A DNA stretch of 64,000 nucleotides from contig NZ_WUQX01000001.1 in assembly GCF_009830285.1 (NCBI RefSeq), positions 1,426,501-1,490,500 on the forward strand, given 5' to 3'. Positions within the stretch are counted from its first letter, which is position 1; every line of letters starts with the position of its first letter. Below are positions 15,999-23,662 of this stretch, in pieces. The translations under genes were made by a program, and so were the position numbers. Below the pieces are notes generated by a model. The model was not told the DNA's origin, searched no databases, and saw only the letters and a program-made list of their open reading frames with translations. The stretch comes from Sporofaciens musculi (GTDB lineage Bacteria > Bacillota > Clostridia > Lachnospirales > Lachnospiraceae).

Positions 15999-16409
15999 AT
16001 GAAAATTAAACTTATTGACGGATCTGTATATGATGTAGTTCGTGCAGAGGTAACCAATGGCCGGTTGGAGTTAGACTTCCAGAATAAGACGGCGGAAGAA
16101 CTTCAGGACACATTTTCTGTACCGGCCTTGCTCACAAACATTGAACTGTTGACAGACACAGAGGACAAAACAGGTGATGTTCCTGGTTGGACAGTATATG
16201 GCGGTGTGATGACCCTGGGTGATATAAAGACGGTGATTCTTACCAAATCTGTAAATGTGACAGAACAGCGGTTGGCAGATGCAGAGGCCAACGCTATCGC
16301 GGCCAATTCCGTTGCAGAAGTAGCGAAAACAATGTCTTCAGAAACGGCTACACAGGTAACGGATCTGCAGATGGCAATTTGTGAACTATATGAAGGGATG
16401 GAGGTGTAA
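15999..16409 (+). CDS. 136-aa phage protein (tail/lysis-region accessory)
   Basis: Starts MKIKLIDGSVYDVVRAEVTNG, similar in style to the 52-aa neighbour, with a predicted beta N-terminus. A helical C-terminus (VTEQRLADAEANAIAANSVA ... DLQMAICELYEGMEV) follows. Such proteins often precede XkdX/CD1375-type small genes and holins in clostridial prophages. Function unknown. Confidence 0.6.
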   Translation: MKIKLIDGSVYDVVRAEVTNGRLELDFQNKTAEELQDTFSVPALLTNIELLTDTEDKTGDVPGWTVYGGVMTLGDIKTVILTKSVNVTEQRLADAEANAIAANSVAEVAKTMSSETATQVTDLQMAICELYEGMEV

Positions 16410-16412
16410 GAT

Positions 16413-16520
16413 ATGAGTTCCATGGCGAAAGTATATGCGATTCTGGTGCGTAAGGGAGAAAAGACAATAGACCAGGTACCGGAAAAGTTAATGGCAGAAG
16501 TGCAGCAGATTCTTAACTAG
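16413..16520 (+). CDS. 35-aa CD1375-like protein, copy 1
   Basis: ATG 16413 gives MSSMAKVYAILVRKGEKTID, then QVPEKLMAEVQQILN. It shares the pattern (A)-x-[VI]-YA-x-L-[IV]-x-KG-x-KT-[IF]-DQVPE with the next small gene; both look like the short CD1375 family of clostridial prophages, function unknown. GGAGGTG precedes it near 16399. Confidence 0.6.
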   Translation: MSSMAKVYAILVRKGEKTIDQVPEKLMAEVQQILN

Positions 16521-16593
16521 GAGAGTGAGAAAATTGGTTAAGGCGTTGCTGTTTTTCTTTGTAAGAAAAATATTCAGAGAGGAGGTAAACGAA

Positions 16594-16719
16594 GTGGCCG
16601 TAATTTATGCAACCCTGATTGTGAAGGGGAAAAAGACATTTGACCAGGTGCCGGAAAGAATCCAGGCGCAGGTAAAGGAGATTCTGTCTGATCTGGATGT
16701 GCCGGAACTTGCAGAGTAA
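16594..16719 (+). CDS. 41-aa CD1375-like protein, copy 2
   Basis: GTG 16594 with GAGGAGG at 16580-16586. The product MAVIYATLIVKGKKTFDQVP...LDVPELAE is a paralogue of the preceding gene. The frame stays open upstream to 16525 and adds a hydrophobic 23-residue stretch (LVKALLFFFVRKIF). The Shine-Dalgarno and family length favour the shorter product. Confidence 0.6.
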   Translation: MAVIYATLIVKGKKTFDQVPERIQAQVKEILSDLDVPELAE

Positions 16720-16766
16720 GAAATAGGGCGGCTTTATGGCTGCCCCGCAAAAGGAGGTTAATTCCG

Positions 16767-17060
16767 ATGCAGCAATTTATTATGAGTATCTGCACGACGG
16801 CAATGCCAATCGTGCTTGGATATATCGTCTGGCTGCTCAAAAACCAGAAAAAGGACCGAGACGCAAACAGCAAAGGCACCATGCTGCTTTTAAGGGTCCA
16901 GCTAATAGAATATCATGACAGGTATGTAGCATTAAAGCATATCCCTTCGTATGCCTTAGATAACTTTATTGAGATGTACGAGGCATACCATGATTTAGGT
17001 GGAAATGGCATGGTAACTGAGATGTATAAGGAAGTACTGGAACTTGAGATTAGAAAGTAA
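16767..17060 (+). CDS. Small phage membrane protein next to holin
   Basis: 97 residues with one N-terminal membrane helix (FIMSICTTAMPIVLGYIVWLL), then a basic NQKKDRDANSKGT turn and an amphipathic cytoplasmic part (LRVQLIEYHDRYVALKHIPS). AAAGGAGG lies upstream. Common in Firmicutes prophages just before the holin. It may be a second holin or antiholin; function not established. Confidence 0.6.
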   Translation: MQQFIMSICTTAMPIVLGYIVWLLKNQKKDRDANSKGTMLLLRVQLIEYHDRYVALKHIPSYALDNFIEMYEAYHDLGGNGMVTEMYKEVLELEIRK

Positions 17061-17078
17061 TGAAAGGAAGGTAAAATC

Positions 17079-17372
17079 ATGGATCTTACGTACTTATTTG
17101 ACTATGTAAACTTATTAACTCTGGGGATTTGTCTGTGTGTGGGTTATTCCCTCAAGACGGCGTTTGTCTGGTTCCCCAATAAATATATCCCGTTGGCGGC
17201 ACTAACGATGGGGGGAATCATTAATAGCCTGACTAATCTGGAAACCGGAATTAATGCGGCGGTCGTACTTGGCGGGATGATTTCTGGTCTGGCCAGTACG
17301 GGATTGTATGAGATGATGCGGAATCTGTTAAATAGGGATGGTAGTTTACCAGGTATGCCAGATAGAAAATAG
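17079..17372 (+). CDS. Phage holin
   Basis: 97 residues with three hydrophobic segments (LLTLGICLCVGYSLKTAFVW; IPLAALTMGGIINSL; GINAAVVLGGMISGLASTGL) and a polar tail MRNLLNRDGSLPGMPDRK. Topology, size and position before the endolysin fit the Phage_holin_5-type family, which permeabilises the membrane to release endolysin. A decayed inverted copy of its last ~36 codons occurs at 21279-21390. Confidence 0.75.
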   Translation: MDLTYLFDYVNLLTLGICLCVGYSLKTAFVWFPNKYIPLAALTMGGIINSLTNLETGINAAVVLGGMISGLASTGLYEMMRNLLNRDGSLPGMPDRK

Positions 17373-17473
17373 AGATTGCCAGAAGAACGGCAGAATGATA
17401 ATATAGTAGAGAGATAACCGTGTTACAGGGTGGTAGCCTCCCGTACTTTGAGAAAAGAAGGGAGGTGATGCAG

Positions 17474-17569
17474 ATGAGTACATACGAAGTTTTAAGCCTG
17501 TTATTTTTAGGCGGTTCGTTCCTCGTTGCATTGCTTGCCTACATAGATAGGAATAAAAAGCGAAAATAA
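17474..17569 (+). CDS. 31-aa holin-like toxin of a type I toxin-antitoxin locus
   Basis: ATG 17474 with GGAGGTG at 17461-17467 gives MSTYEVLSLLFLGGSFLVAL, then LAYIDRNKKRK: one membrane helix and a basic tail. This is the form of the 'putative holin-like toxin' (TxpA/Hol-Tox) family, whose members depolarise membranes. A second ATG at 17468 is too close to the Shine-Dalgarno. An antisense RNA with a consensus promoter converges on its 3' end, supporting a type I system. Confidence 0.7.
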   Translation: MSTYEVLSLLFLGGSFLVALLAYIDRNKKRK

Positions 17570-17654
17570 ATAATCCTACCTTGTGCTTGGCCGTGCAGGT
17601 AGGATTATAACTTGCATATGGAGGTCAACCACTTTGTGGGAGGTCATCTCCTTT
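17567..17654 (-). ncRNA. Predicted antisense antitoxin RNA (~90 nt)
   Basis: Transcription would start near 17654 from the - strand promoter at 17661-17689 and end at a perfect 12-bp hairpin (arms 17570-17581 and 17597-17608) followed by TTTATTTT on the - strand. The RNA overlaps the toxin's 3' end and untranslated region, as RatA does for TxpA. Ends are inferred. Confidence 0.6.
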
Positions 17655-17660
17655 GTCTGT

Positions 17661-17689
17661 ATTATATGATAAATTGAATGATATTGCAA
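17661..17689 (-). promoter_or_regulatory. Antisense promoter for antitoxin RNA
   Basis: On the - strand TTGCAA (17684-17689), a 17-bp spacer and TATAAT (17661-17666): near-perfect sigma-70/A elements with ideal spacing and no gene behind them on that strand. Confidence 0.75.
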
Positions 17690-17771
17690 TGTGAAATTTG
17701 GAGAGTCCGGGAATTTGAACGGGCTTTCTTTTTTTTGCGCCGGCGCAAGAGCAGGCAGGAAGGAGTAGATT

Positions 17772-18707
17772 ATGAGTTGTACCGTTGACCAGCTAATGGA
17801 TAAATGCAAGCAGGCGCTAAAAGAAGATTGGCAGTATGTCTATGGTGCAAAAGGAACCATATTGAGCAGGGCGCAGATTGATGCATTACGGAATCTGTAC
17901 GGAAGTAATTGTGTATGGTGGTCAGACAGCAATAAGGCAGGACACAAATGCTGTGATTGCAGCGGACTGATTACGACAGCGACGGGAGTTATGCGTGGGT
18001 CTGCGCAGTATAAATCTACAGCATTAGAGTGTTATCCCATCAGTCAGCGCAAAGCAAATATGCGCGGATGGGCGGTATGGATGGAGGGCCATATTGGTGT
18101 ATATGACGGCAATGGTGGATATTATGCAATGGACGGAAGCGCCAGAAACATGGTTCATTATCCACTGTCAAAGAATAAGTTTACACATATCATTAAGCTG
18201 TGCGACGTGGATTATGGAAATGGAGTTAGCACAAATAAGGTGCCATCTGCGATCGCCAGCGGTGGCTCTTATAATGCGATCGTGAATTTTATGTATTCTG
18301 TCCGGATTGAGGATGGAAGGATTCTGCCAGAGGTAACGAATCTGAATGATTATGCAGGCATCCGAGGAAAACGGATTACGGATATAGCAATCCGCTGTGA
18401 CAAAGGAAGTTTATGGTATCAGGTACATATCCTTGGAGGCGATTGGCTTCCGAAAGTATCCGGCTGTGACTGGATGGAGCCGGAGAACGGTTTTGCTGGT
18501 GACAATAAAGTAATTGATGCCGTAAGGGTATACTATAACACCCCTCACGATATCGTGAGTAGCCAAGGATACCAGCAGGCACAATACAGAACCAGCCAGA
18601 TTAACCTGGGCTACGGTAAGTGGCAGTACGACGATGAAACCCAAAATGGGCAGAATGGATTTACAGGAAGTTTTGGAACGGCGATTGACCGATTCCAGTT
18701 GTTTTAA
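17772..18707 (+). CDS. Phage endolysin, NlpC/P60-type peptidase with C-terminal wall-binding domain
   Basis: 311 residues. The N-terminal cysteine peptidase domain has the CDCSGLI motif (Cys63 is the predicted nucleophile) and His107 in EGHIGVYDG, as in NlpC/P60 endopeptidases that cut stem peptides. After a short linker (~residues 150-165) comes a C-terminal region with NDYAGIRGKRITDIAIRC, KGSLWYQVHILGGDWLPKV and FGTAIDRFQLF, typical of clostridial lysin wall-binding modules. No signal peptide, so it is released through the holin. It is the last phage gene in the forward order; a decayed inverted copy of its core lies at 20962-21217. Confidence 0.82.
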   Translation: MSCTVDQLMDKCKQALKEDWQYVYGAKGTILSRAQIDALRNLYGSNCVWWSDSNKAGHKCCDCSGLITTATGVMRGSAQYKSTALECYPISQRKANMRGWAVWMEGHIGVYDGNGGYYAMDGSARNMVHYPLSKNKFTHIIKLCDVDYGNGVSTNKVPSAIASGGSYNAIVNFMYSVRIEDGRILPEVTNLNDYAGIRGKRITDIAIRCDKGSLWYQVHILGGDWLPKVSGCDWMEPENGFAGDNKVIDAVRVYYNTPHDIVSSQGYQQAQYRTSQINLGYGKWQYDDETQNGQNGFTGSFGTAIDRFQLF

Positions 18708-18852
18708 TACAAGGCTGAATCCATCAAAATTTGATACAAATCATACCTGAAAATTACAAGTAAAAACGAACGGTTAGTGACACGTTAGCGACAAAATTAA
18801 CGGAAATACGCCATTTTCGTTGAAAAAATTTAAGAAATTTTTAAGATTTATG
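18708..18852. other. Non-coding gap after endolysin, possible prophage right end
   Basis: About 250 bp separate endolysin and regulator. It contains GTGACACGTTAGCGACA-like short repeats and AT-rich sequence, but no gene. The prophage right attachment site could lie here; no matching att core can be tested because the left end is outside the window. Confidence 0.3.
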
Positions 18853-18881
18853 TTGAGTTTCTTTTAAGGCGGCTATATTAT
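18853..18881 (+). promoter_or_regulatory. Promoter of the VanRS-like two-component operon
   Basis: TTGAGT (18853-18858), 17-bp spacer, TATTAT (18876-18881), about 85 bp before the response regulator start. TTTAAG/TTTTAAGG repeats around the -35 resemble autoregulation boxes of OmpR-type regulators. Confidence 0.5.
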
Positions 18882-18966
18882 AGTAACCATGTGAGATACA
18901 TCAGATAAGATGTAAGCCAGATAACAGATATTTGACAGCAGATAGATCAGGGATGGAGGGATGCTC

Positions 18967-19674
18967 ATGGATACGGAAACCATATTGGTTGTGGATGATA
19001 ATAGAGAGATTGTGTACTCGATTAGTGAACTGTTAAAATATGAGGGCTATCAGGTAGTCAAGGCTTATGACGGCATGGAGGCATTGGAGGCGCTTGAGAG
19101 GGAGAAGATTGATTTAATCCTTCTGGATGTGATGATGCCAAGGCTTAACGGGCTGTCTGCATTGATGAAGCTGCGGGAGAAAAGCAGAATACCGGTGATT
19201 ATTCTGTCGGCTAAGACCGAGGAGAGCGACAAGGTGTCAGGGCTTGTTCTGGGGGCGGATGATTATGTGGAGAAGCCTTATCAGCCGGCTGAGCTGACGG
19301 CGAGAATCAAGGCCCATCTGCGGCGGTATCATGCCTGGGGGGAAGAAAAGCCCAAGGCGGATGAAGACCGGATTGTCAACGGAGGGCTGGTGCTGGATAA
19401 GAAGCAGCGGGTAGTGATTGTGGAGGGTGAGGAGGTTCGCCTGACCGCCACAGAATACAAGATATTAGAGCTTCTCATGGAGCATCCGGGACAGATTTTT
19501 CCGGCTGAGCAGATTTATGAGATGGTGTGGAAGGAGCAGGCGGATTATGCGGTGGAGAATACGGTTATGGTGCATATCCGCCATATCCGAGAGAAGGTGG
19601 AAATTGATTCAAAGAAACCAAGATATGTAAAGGTGGTGTGGGGCATTGGATACAAGATGGAAAAATATAGTTAA
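18967..19674 (+). CDS. OmpR/VanR-type response regulator
   Basis: 235 residues from ATG 18967, properly spaced from GGATGGAGGG; ATG 18961 lies on top of that site. Receiver domain: acidic pair in VVDDN, phospho-acceptor Asp54 in LLLDVMMPR, Lys in DDYVEKPYQP. A winged-helix DNA-binding domain follows (VRLTATEYKILELLMEHPGQ; HIRHIREKVE; VWGIGYKME). Coupled to the kinase gene by a 29-nt overlap. Same family as VanR-type regulators of envelope responses; the signal is unknown. Confidence 0.88.
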   Translation: MDTETILVVDDNREIVYSISELLKYEGYQVVKAYDGMEALEALEREKIDLILLDVMMPRLNGLSALMKLREKSRIPVIILSAKTEESDKVSGLVLGADDYVEKPYQPAELTARIKAHLRRYHAWGEEKPKADEDRIVNGGLVLDKKQRVVIVEGEEVRLTATEYKILELLMEHPGQIFPAEQIYEMVWKEQADYAVENTVMVHIRHIREKVEIDSKKPRYVKVVWGIGYKMEKYS

Positions 19675-20932
19675 TAAGATTTACATTTTCTTTAAGAAAA
19701 ACCAAATTCCCATATCGGGGTTGGTTCTAACGGCTTTTGGAGTGTTTGTTTTGGGTGTGATGATTGCTTATCGCCGTTCATATTCCACTGAAACAGTCCT
19801 GATGGTTGGGATATTGGGAAACGGTTGTCTGGGCTATGGGCTTAAGCTTCTTCTGAAACGGTATATGGAGAAACGGTATCAAGACTGGCGTGGGCAGATA
19901 GAGCATGATTATGAGGAATGGAAACAGAGAGAGTCTCTTTCGTTTAAGCGTCTTAATAAAGTTGGAATGGTCTGCGCTTTGGCGGCAGTCTGGTATCTGT
20001 ACGACCTTGTCTGCGGCGACGGTACTTGGGGCGGGCTGAGCAGAGGATGGTATCATAATTTTTCGACTGGATATGTGATGCTCATGACGGTCTTGCTTCA
20101 GTTTATGCTGGCTTCGCGGGCGGTAGGAAGCTTCTGGCGCGGGGAAATGGACGGTGTGATGGCGCGGATGGACGAGCGTTTACAGGCGCGGCTTAAGGAA
20201 GCGTTGGAAATCGAAAGGAAAAGTCTTGAGAAGGTTTCAAGAAGCGACCAGCTTAGGGTGGACTTGATTACCAACGTGTCCCATGATTTAAAGACGCCCC
20301 TTACTTCCATCGTCGGTTATGTTGAGTTGATTAAGAAGGAGGAGTTAAGCGACGTTGTGCGGGATTATATTGATGTGATTTCGGCGCGGACGGAGAAGCT
20401 TAAGGAGATGATTAACAGCCTGTTTTCACTGGCAAAGGCCAGCAGCGGCAATGTGAAGCTGCACAAAGAAAATTTTGAGGTAAACCGGCTGATCGAGCAG
20501 ATTTTTGCAGACATGGACGACAGGGTGAAGGAGAGTGACCTTAAGTTTGTGGTTAAGCTTACGGAGGAGGATACGAAGATTTATTCGGACAATACGTATT
20601 TTTACCGTATCTGCCAGAATTTGATTGAGAATGTGCTGAAATATTCTGCGAAAGGAACCCGTGCGTTTGTGAGGACATATTTGAAAGGCGAGCCGGAGGG
20701 TGAGGATGAGCGCCGTATCTGCATAGAGATTACCAACACGGCTGGGTATTTTATGGATTTTACAAAGGAGGATATTGTGGAACGGTTTGCACGGGGGGAC
20801 AAGGAGAGAACCAGCGAGGGAAATGGACTTGGGCTGGCGATTGTGAGTACCTATGCGAAGGCGTTAGGCGGAGAGTTTGATATCAGGATAGACTGCGACC
20901 AGTTTAAGGCTTGTCTGGAATTTGAGCTGTGA
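19646..20932 (+). CDS. Membrane sensor histidine kinase (VanS-like)
   Basis: 428 residues if started at TTG 19646 inside the regulator gene; no closer ATG with a good Shine-Dalgarno is visible. Membrane segments: ISGLVLTAFGVFVLGVMIA, VLMVGILGNGCLGYGLKLLL, MVCALAAVWYLYDLV and GYVMLMTVLLQFMLASRAVG. HisKA with phospho-His in NVSHDLKTPLTSIVGYVELI; HATPase with N-box QNLIENVLKYSA, then EITNTAG and NGLGLAIVSTYAKALGG. The short extracytoplasmic loops suggest an intramembrane-sensing kinase, as in cell-wall antibiotic sensors. Confidence 0.82.
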   Translation: MDTRWKNIVNKIYIFFKKNQIPISGLVLTAFGVFVLGVMIAYRRSYSTETVLMVGILGNGCLGYGLKLLLKRYMEKRYQDWRGQIEHDYEEWKQRESLSFKRLNKVGMVCALAAVWYLYDLVCGDGTWGGLSRGWYHNFSTGYVMLMTVLLQFMLASRAVGSFWRGEMDGVMARMDERLQARLKEALEIERKSLEKVSRSDQLRVDLITNVSHDLKTPLTSIVGYVELIKKEELSDVVRDYIDVISARTEKLKEMINSLFSLAKASSGNVKLHKENFEVNRLIEQIFADMDDRVKESDLKFVVKLTEEDTKIYSDNTYFYRICQNLIENVLKYSAKGTRAFVRTYLKGEPEGEDERRICIEITNTAGYFMDFTKEDIVERFARGDKERTSEGNGLGLAIVSTYAKALGGEFDIRIDCDQFKACLEFEL

Positions 20933-20961
20933 AATTTCGGGTAGTTTTGGAAAGTATATAA

Positions 20962-21217
20962 TGTCACACAGCTTAATGATATGTGTAAACTTATTCTTGG
21001 ATAATGGGTAGTGTACCATGTTCCTTGCGCTGCCGTCCATGGCGTAATAATCGCTTTTCCCATCATATACCCCGATATGTCCCTTCATCCAGACCGCCCA
21101 TCCGCGCATATTTGATTCGCGCTGGCTGAAGGGATAACACTCTAATACCGTGGATTTATACTGAACAGACCCACGCATAACTCCCGTCGCTGTCGTAATC
21201 AGTCCGCTGCAATCCAA
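20962..21217 (-). pseudogene. Inverted relic of a phage endolysin (internal fragment)
   Basis: The - strand reads DCSGLITTATGVMRGSVQYK through NMVHYPLSKNKFTHIIKLCD, close to residues 62-148 of the intact endolysin, with substitutions such as A-V and E-K. It has no start or C-terminal domain. It stems from a related but not identical phage and lies opposite to the intact gene, with the two-component system between them. Confidence 0.85.
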
Positions 21218-21278
21218 ATTTTACATTGCAATATCATTCAATTTATCATTTATCATTCTGCCGTTCTTCTGGCAATTT

Positions 21279-21390
21279 TTATTTTCTATCCGGCATACCT
21301 GGTAAACTCCCATCCCTATTCAACAGATTCCCCATCATCTCATACAATCCCGTACTGGCCAGACCAGAGATCATACTGCCAAGCACAACC
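21279..21390 (-). pseudogene. Inverted relic of the phage holin 3' end
   Basis: The - strand translates to VVLGSMISGLASTGLYEMMG, then NLLNRDGSLPGMPDRK and stop, nearly identical to the C-terminus of the holin at 17079-17372. The adjoining ~21230-21278 also matches, in inverted order, the antisense-promoter and post-holin sequence (17373-17400 and 17665-17690) with a deletion between. Confidence 0.85.
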
Positions 21391-21689
21391 ATTTAACTAT
21401 ATAAAGATCTTCAGGCATTGATATCAAATCGCAACAATCTAAAATCTTATCACCTTGCGTCCTGTTGTCCTTGACAGGAAGAAGCGGTTTACGGATAGTT
21501 GCTTCTGGAAGGCTTGATAGAAATGCGAGGTTTTTTTCTTACGAGTATATTCATTTTTTTACATCACCTCCTGCTCTGGAATCTTTGGTTTCAAAAACAT
21601 ATTTTTTTGCTGACAAAAATTTGCGTAATCCCTTTGTCTGCAAGATATTTCTTTATTTCCAAATTTGTTTGCATATATTCGCCTCGAAT
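21391..21689. other. AT-rich stretch without a convincing gene
   Basis: Short frames exist on both strands but lack Shine-Dalgarno sites or recognisable motifs. The - strand piece reading LPEATIRKPLLPVKDNRTQG looks protein-like but is not identifiable. It is probably mobile-element debris. Confidence 0.3.
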
Positions 21690-21808
21690 CACAATATTAT
21701 TGAGGCTAGTTGTAATATACTACAATAATATTGTGAATTTAACAGTTTGTCTAAAAACATCTCAAGAATTTTGTGATTTTATGTTTACATTTTCTAAATA
21801 ATATTGTA
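21690..21808. promoter_or_regulatory. Operator array upstream of CI-like repressor relic
   Basis: Three dyads of the form ACAATA-N-TATTGT: CACAATATTATTG (21690-21702), TACAATAATATTGTG (21721-21735) and TAAATAATATTGTA (21795-21808). The first two form a perfect 13-bp inverted repeat. This is the layout of a phage or ICE repressor operator region. Confidence 0.55.
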
Positions 21809-21837
21809 CTATTTGGGTACAAAGAGAGGTGAAATCA

Positions 21838-22098
21838 ATGACTTTTGGTGAGAAATTAAAAGCCGCACGAATTAACACAGTGCTAGAGAATGAATACGCC
21901 ATAGCTGAACAGTTAGAGAAACAAAAAGACCGTATAAAAGAACTGGAAACCTCTCAAGCCACCGTCATAGACATCCAGCCACATCTGGAGGACAACTCCC
22001 GGTTCATAGAGTACCATAGCAGCGCATCAGCCGGATCAGGAGTCTTCATCCTTGGCAGTGAGGGTGTTGACCAACTGCCGATACCCGACACACCGTAG
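21838..22098 (+). pseudogene. Truncated XRE/S24-type (CI/LexA-like) repressor
   Basis: 86 residues from ATG 21838 with AGAGAGGTG upstream. The N-terminus MTFGEKLKAAR is the usual start of an XRE repressor helix-turn-helix, but the rest of that domain is missing. After a helical linker (IAEQLEKQKDRIKELE) comes YHSSASAGSGVFILGSEGVD..IPDTP, the start of an S24 peptidase/LexA-like domain, which then ends before the catalytic Ser and Lys. It cannot be a complete repressor; relic of a prophage or ICE control region. Confidence 0.6.
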
Positions 22099-22136
22099 AA
22101 CCGCAAAGTAGAACAAAAATGAAAGGATGTGACACC

Positions 22137-22679
22137 ATGGCTTTAGCACAACGGCTTACTTATACAATTGATGATATCTACGCCCTCCCAGACGGGCAGC
22201 GAGCGGAGCTGATCGACGGGCAGATGTATATGATGGCACCACCAAATGCAAGACATCAAGACATTATTTTTTCATTATCAAGAAAAATTGCAGACTATAT
22301 TGATATTAATAAAGGATCCTGCAAAATATATCTTGCTCCTTATGCGGTATTTTTAAATGCTGACGATAAGAACTATGTTGAGCCTGATATATCTGTTATC
22401 TGTGATAAAAGCAAACTAGAAGATAAGGGATGTAACGGGGCTCCAGATTGGATTGTGGAAGTTATCTCTCCATCAACACAACGGATGGATTACAGTATCA
22501 AGCTATTTAAGTACCGCACTGCCGGGGTTCGGGAATACTGGATTGTGAACCCGATAACAAAAACGGTTCAAATATATTCTTTTGATGGCGAAGAAGATTC
22601 CAGCCAATTTTCTTTTGATGATGAAATCTCCGTCCACATATTTGATGGTCTGACTATCAAGATGTCTGATTTATTATAA
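22137..22679 (+). CDS. Uma2-family (DUF820) putative restriction-endonuclease-fold protein
   Basis: 180 residues from ATG 22137 (AAAGGA upstream). Motifs of the Uma2/DUF820 family: LPDGQRAELIDGQMYMMAPP, RHQDIIFSLSRKI, YVEPDISVICDK, APDWIVEVISPSTQRMDYSIK. The PD-(D/E)xK-like residues (EPD and EVxSPST..D) are present. The biological role of the family is unsettled; it is frequent near mobile elements. Full length, no frameshift. Confidence 0.8.
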   Translation: MALAQRLTYTIDDIYALPDGQRAELIDGQMYMMAPPNARHQDIIFSLSRKIADYIDINKGSCKIYLAPYAVFLNADDKNYVEPDISVICDKSKLEDKGCNGAPDWIVEVISPSTQRMDYSIKLFKYRTAGVREYWIVNPITKTVQIYSFDGEEDSSQFSFDDEISVHIFDGLTIKMSDLL

Positions 22680-23011
22680 AGAAAACCGCCCCTGCGCCAA
22701 CAGAGACGGTTTCACCGGAACGGGGAATACTACGAAGGCCGTAAGAAGGAGCTGTCTTCTGATTCCGAGGAACTGAAACTATTATCCGGCAGTATATGAG
22801 GTAAAAATAATTGAATAAAGAAGGAAAATATTCTCCTGGCTTTTCTTATTGTACTCGTAATTTCTGTTAGTTAGCAAACGCTTTTGCTGACAATGCAAAG
22901 GTCATGGTAAAAGGGCAGGTCACAATTCTAAAAGATGTCCGAGAGGTGCCTGGTGTGGCAATATTTTTTTATTGTGGAGGGTGGCACTGCCCGAATCGTT
23001 AATTCGGCTCT
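22680..23011. other. Intergenic region without a clear gene
   Basis: Contains a possible gene-end fragment translating RNGEYYEGRKKELSSDSEE on the + strand (22711-22798), probably relic coding sequence, and a weak hairpin AAACCG...CGGTTT near 22682-22710. Nothing else is supported. Confidence 0.3.
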
Positions 23012-23650
23012 CTACGCTGTAACTGATTCAATACAGCCATCTTTAATCATGATAATCTCATCTGCCTGTGCTGCAAGATACTTGCTGTGCGTTACTACAA
23101 TGACGCACTTTCCAAGCTCATGCGCCGTTCTTTTTAGTAATTCTATAATTTCCCCTGCCGTGTTTTCATCAAGGTTACCCGTCGGCTCATCTGCAAGCAG
23201 CAATTTCGCGTTACTTGCCAGTGCCCTTGCAATGGCAACCCGTTGCTGCTGGCCGCCCGATAGCTGTAAAACATTTCTTTTCCAATCCTCACAAGGAATG
23301 TTTACTTTCTCCAATAAATCCTGGGGTTTTTTTGTTCCGCCAAGCCGCACGTTTTCCTCTGTCGTCAGATAATCAATCAAATTATAATTTTGAAAAACCA
23401 ATGAAACATGATGCTTTCTGTGGTAGTTAAGCCCTTTTTTCTGTATATCCTCACCGTCATACAAGATGGTTCCTCTCACAGGCAGATCCAGTCCTGCAAG
23501 CAGGGACAGGAATGTCGTTTTGCCTGCCCCGCTTGCCCCGACAATCGTGTAAAACTTCTTTTCTTCAAACTGCATGGAAACATTTTTTAAAATTTCTTTT
23601 TCTTTCTGTGATTTATAAGAATACTGCACATTTTTGACTTCTAATACCAT
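23012..23650 (-). CDS. ABC transporter ATP-binding protein (MacB/LolD type)
   Basis: 212 residues. Walker A GASGAGKTT, Q-loop VFQNYN, signature LSGGQQQR, Walker B LLLADEPTG, switch His in VVVTHSKY. Size and motifs fit the ATPase of the antimicrobial-peptide/lipoprotein-release exporter class, which partners with FtsX-like permeases. Last gene of a four-gene - strand operon after two permeases and a lipoprotein. Confidence 0.9.
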   Translation of the reverse strand: MVLEVKNVQYSYKSQKEKEILKNVSMQFEEKKFYTIVGASGAGKTTFLSLLAGLDLPVRGTILYDGEDIQKKGLNYHRKHHVSLVFQNYNLIDYLTTEENVRLGGTKKPQDLLEKVNIPCEDWKRNVLQLSGGQQQRVAIARALASNAKLLLADEPTGNLDENTAGEIIELLKRTAHELGKCVIVVTHSKYLAAQADEIIMIKDGCIESVTA

Positions 23651-23662
23651 CTTTTTGTCCTC

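Noticed and set aside
21465..21801. Two overlapping + strand frames of 87 and 100 codons
   Set aside because: Hydrophobic/aromatic translation from AT-rich DNA, no Shine-Dalgarno, and overlap with the operator array; not supported as genes.
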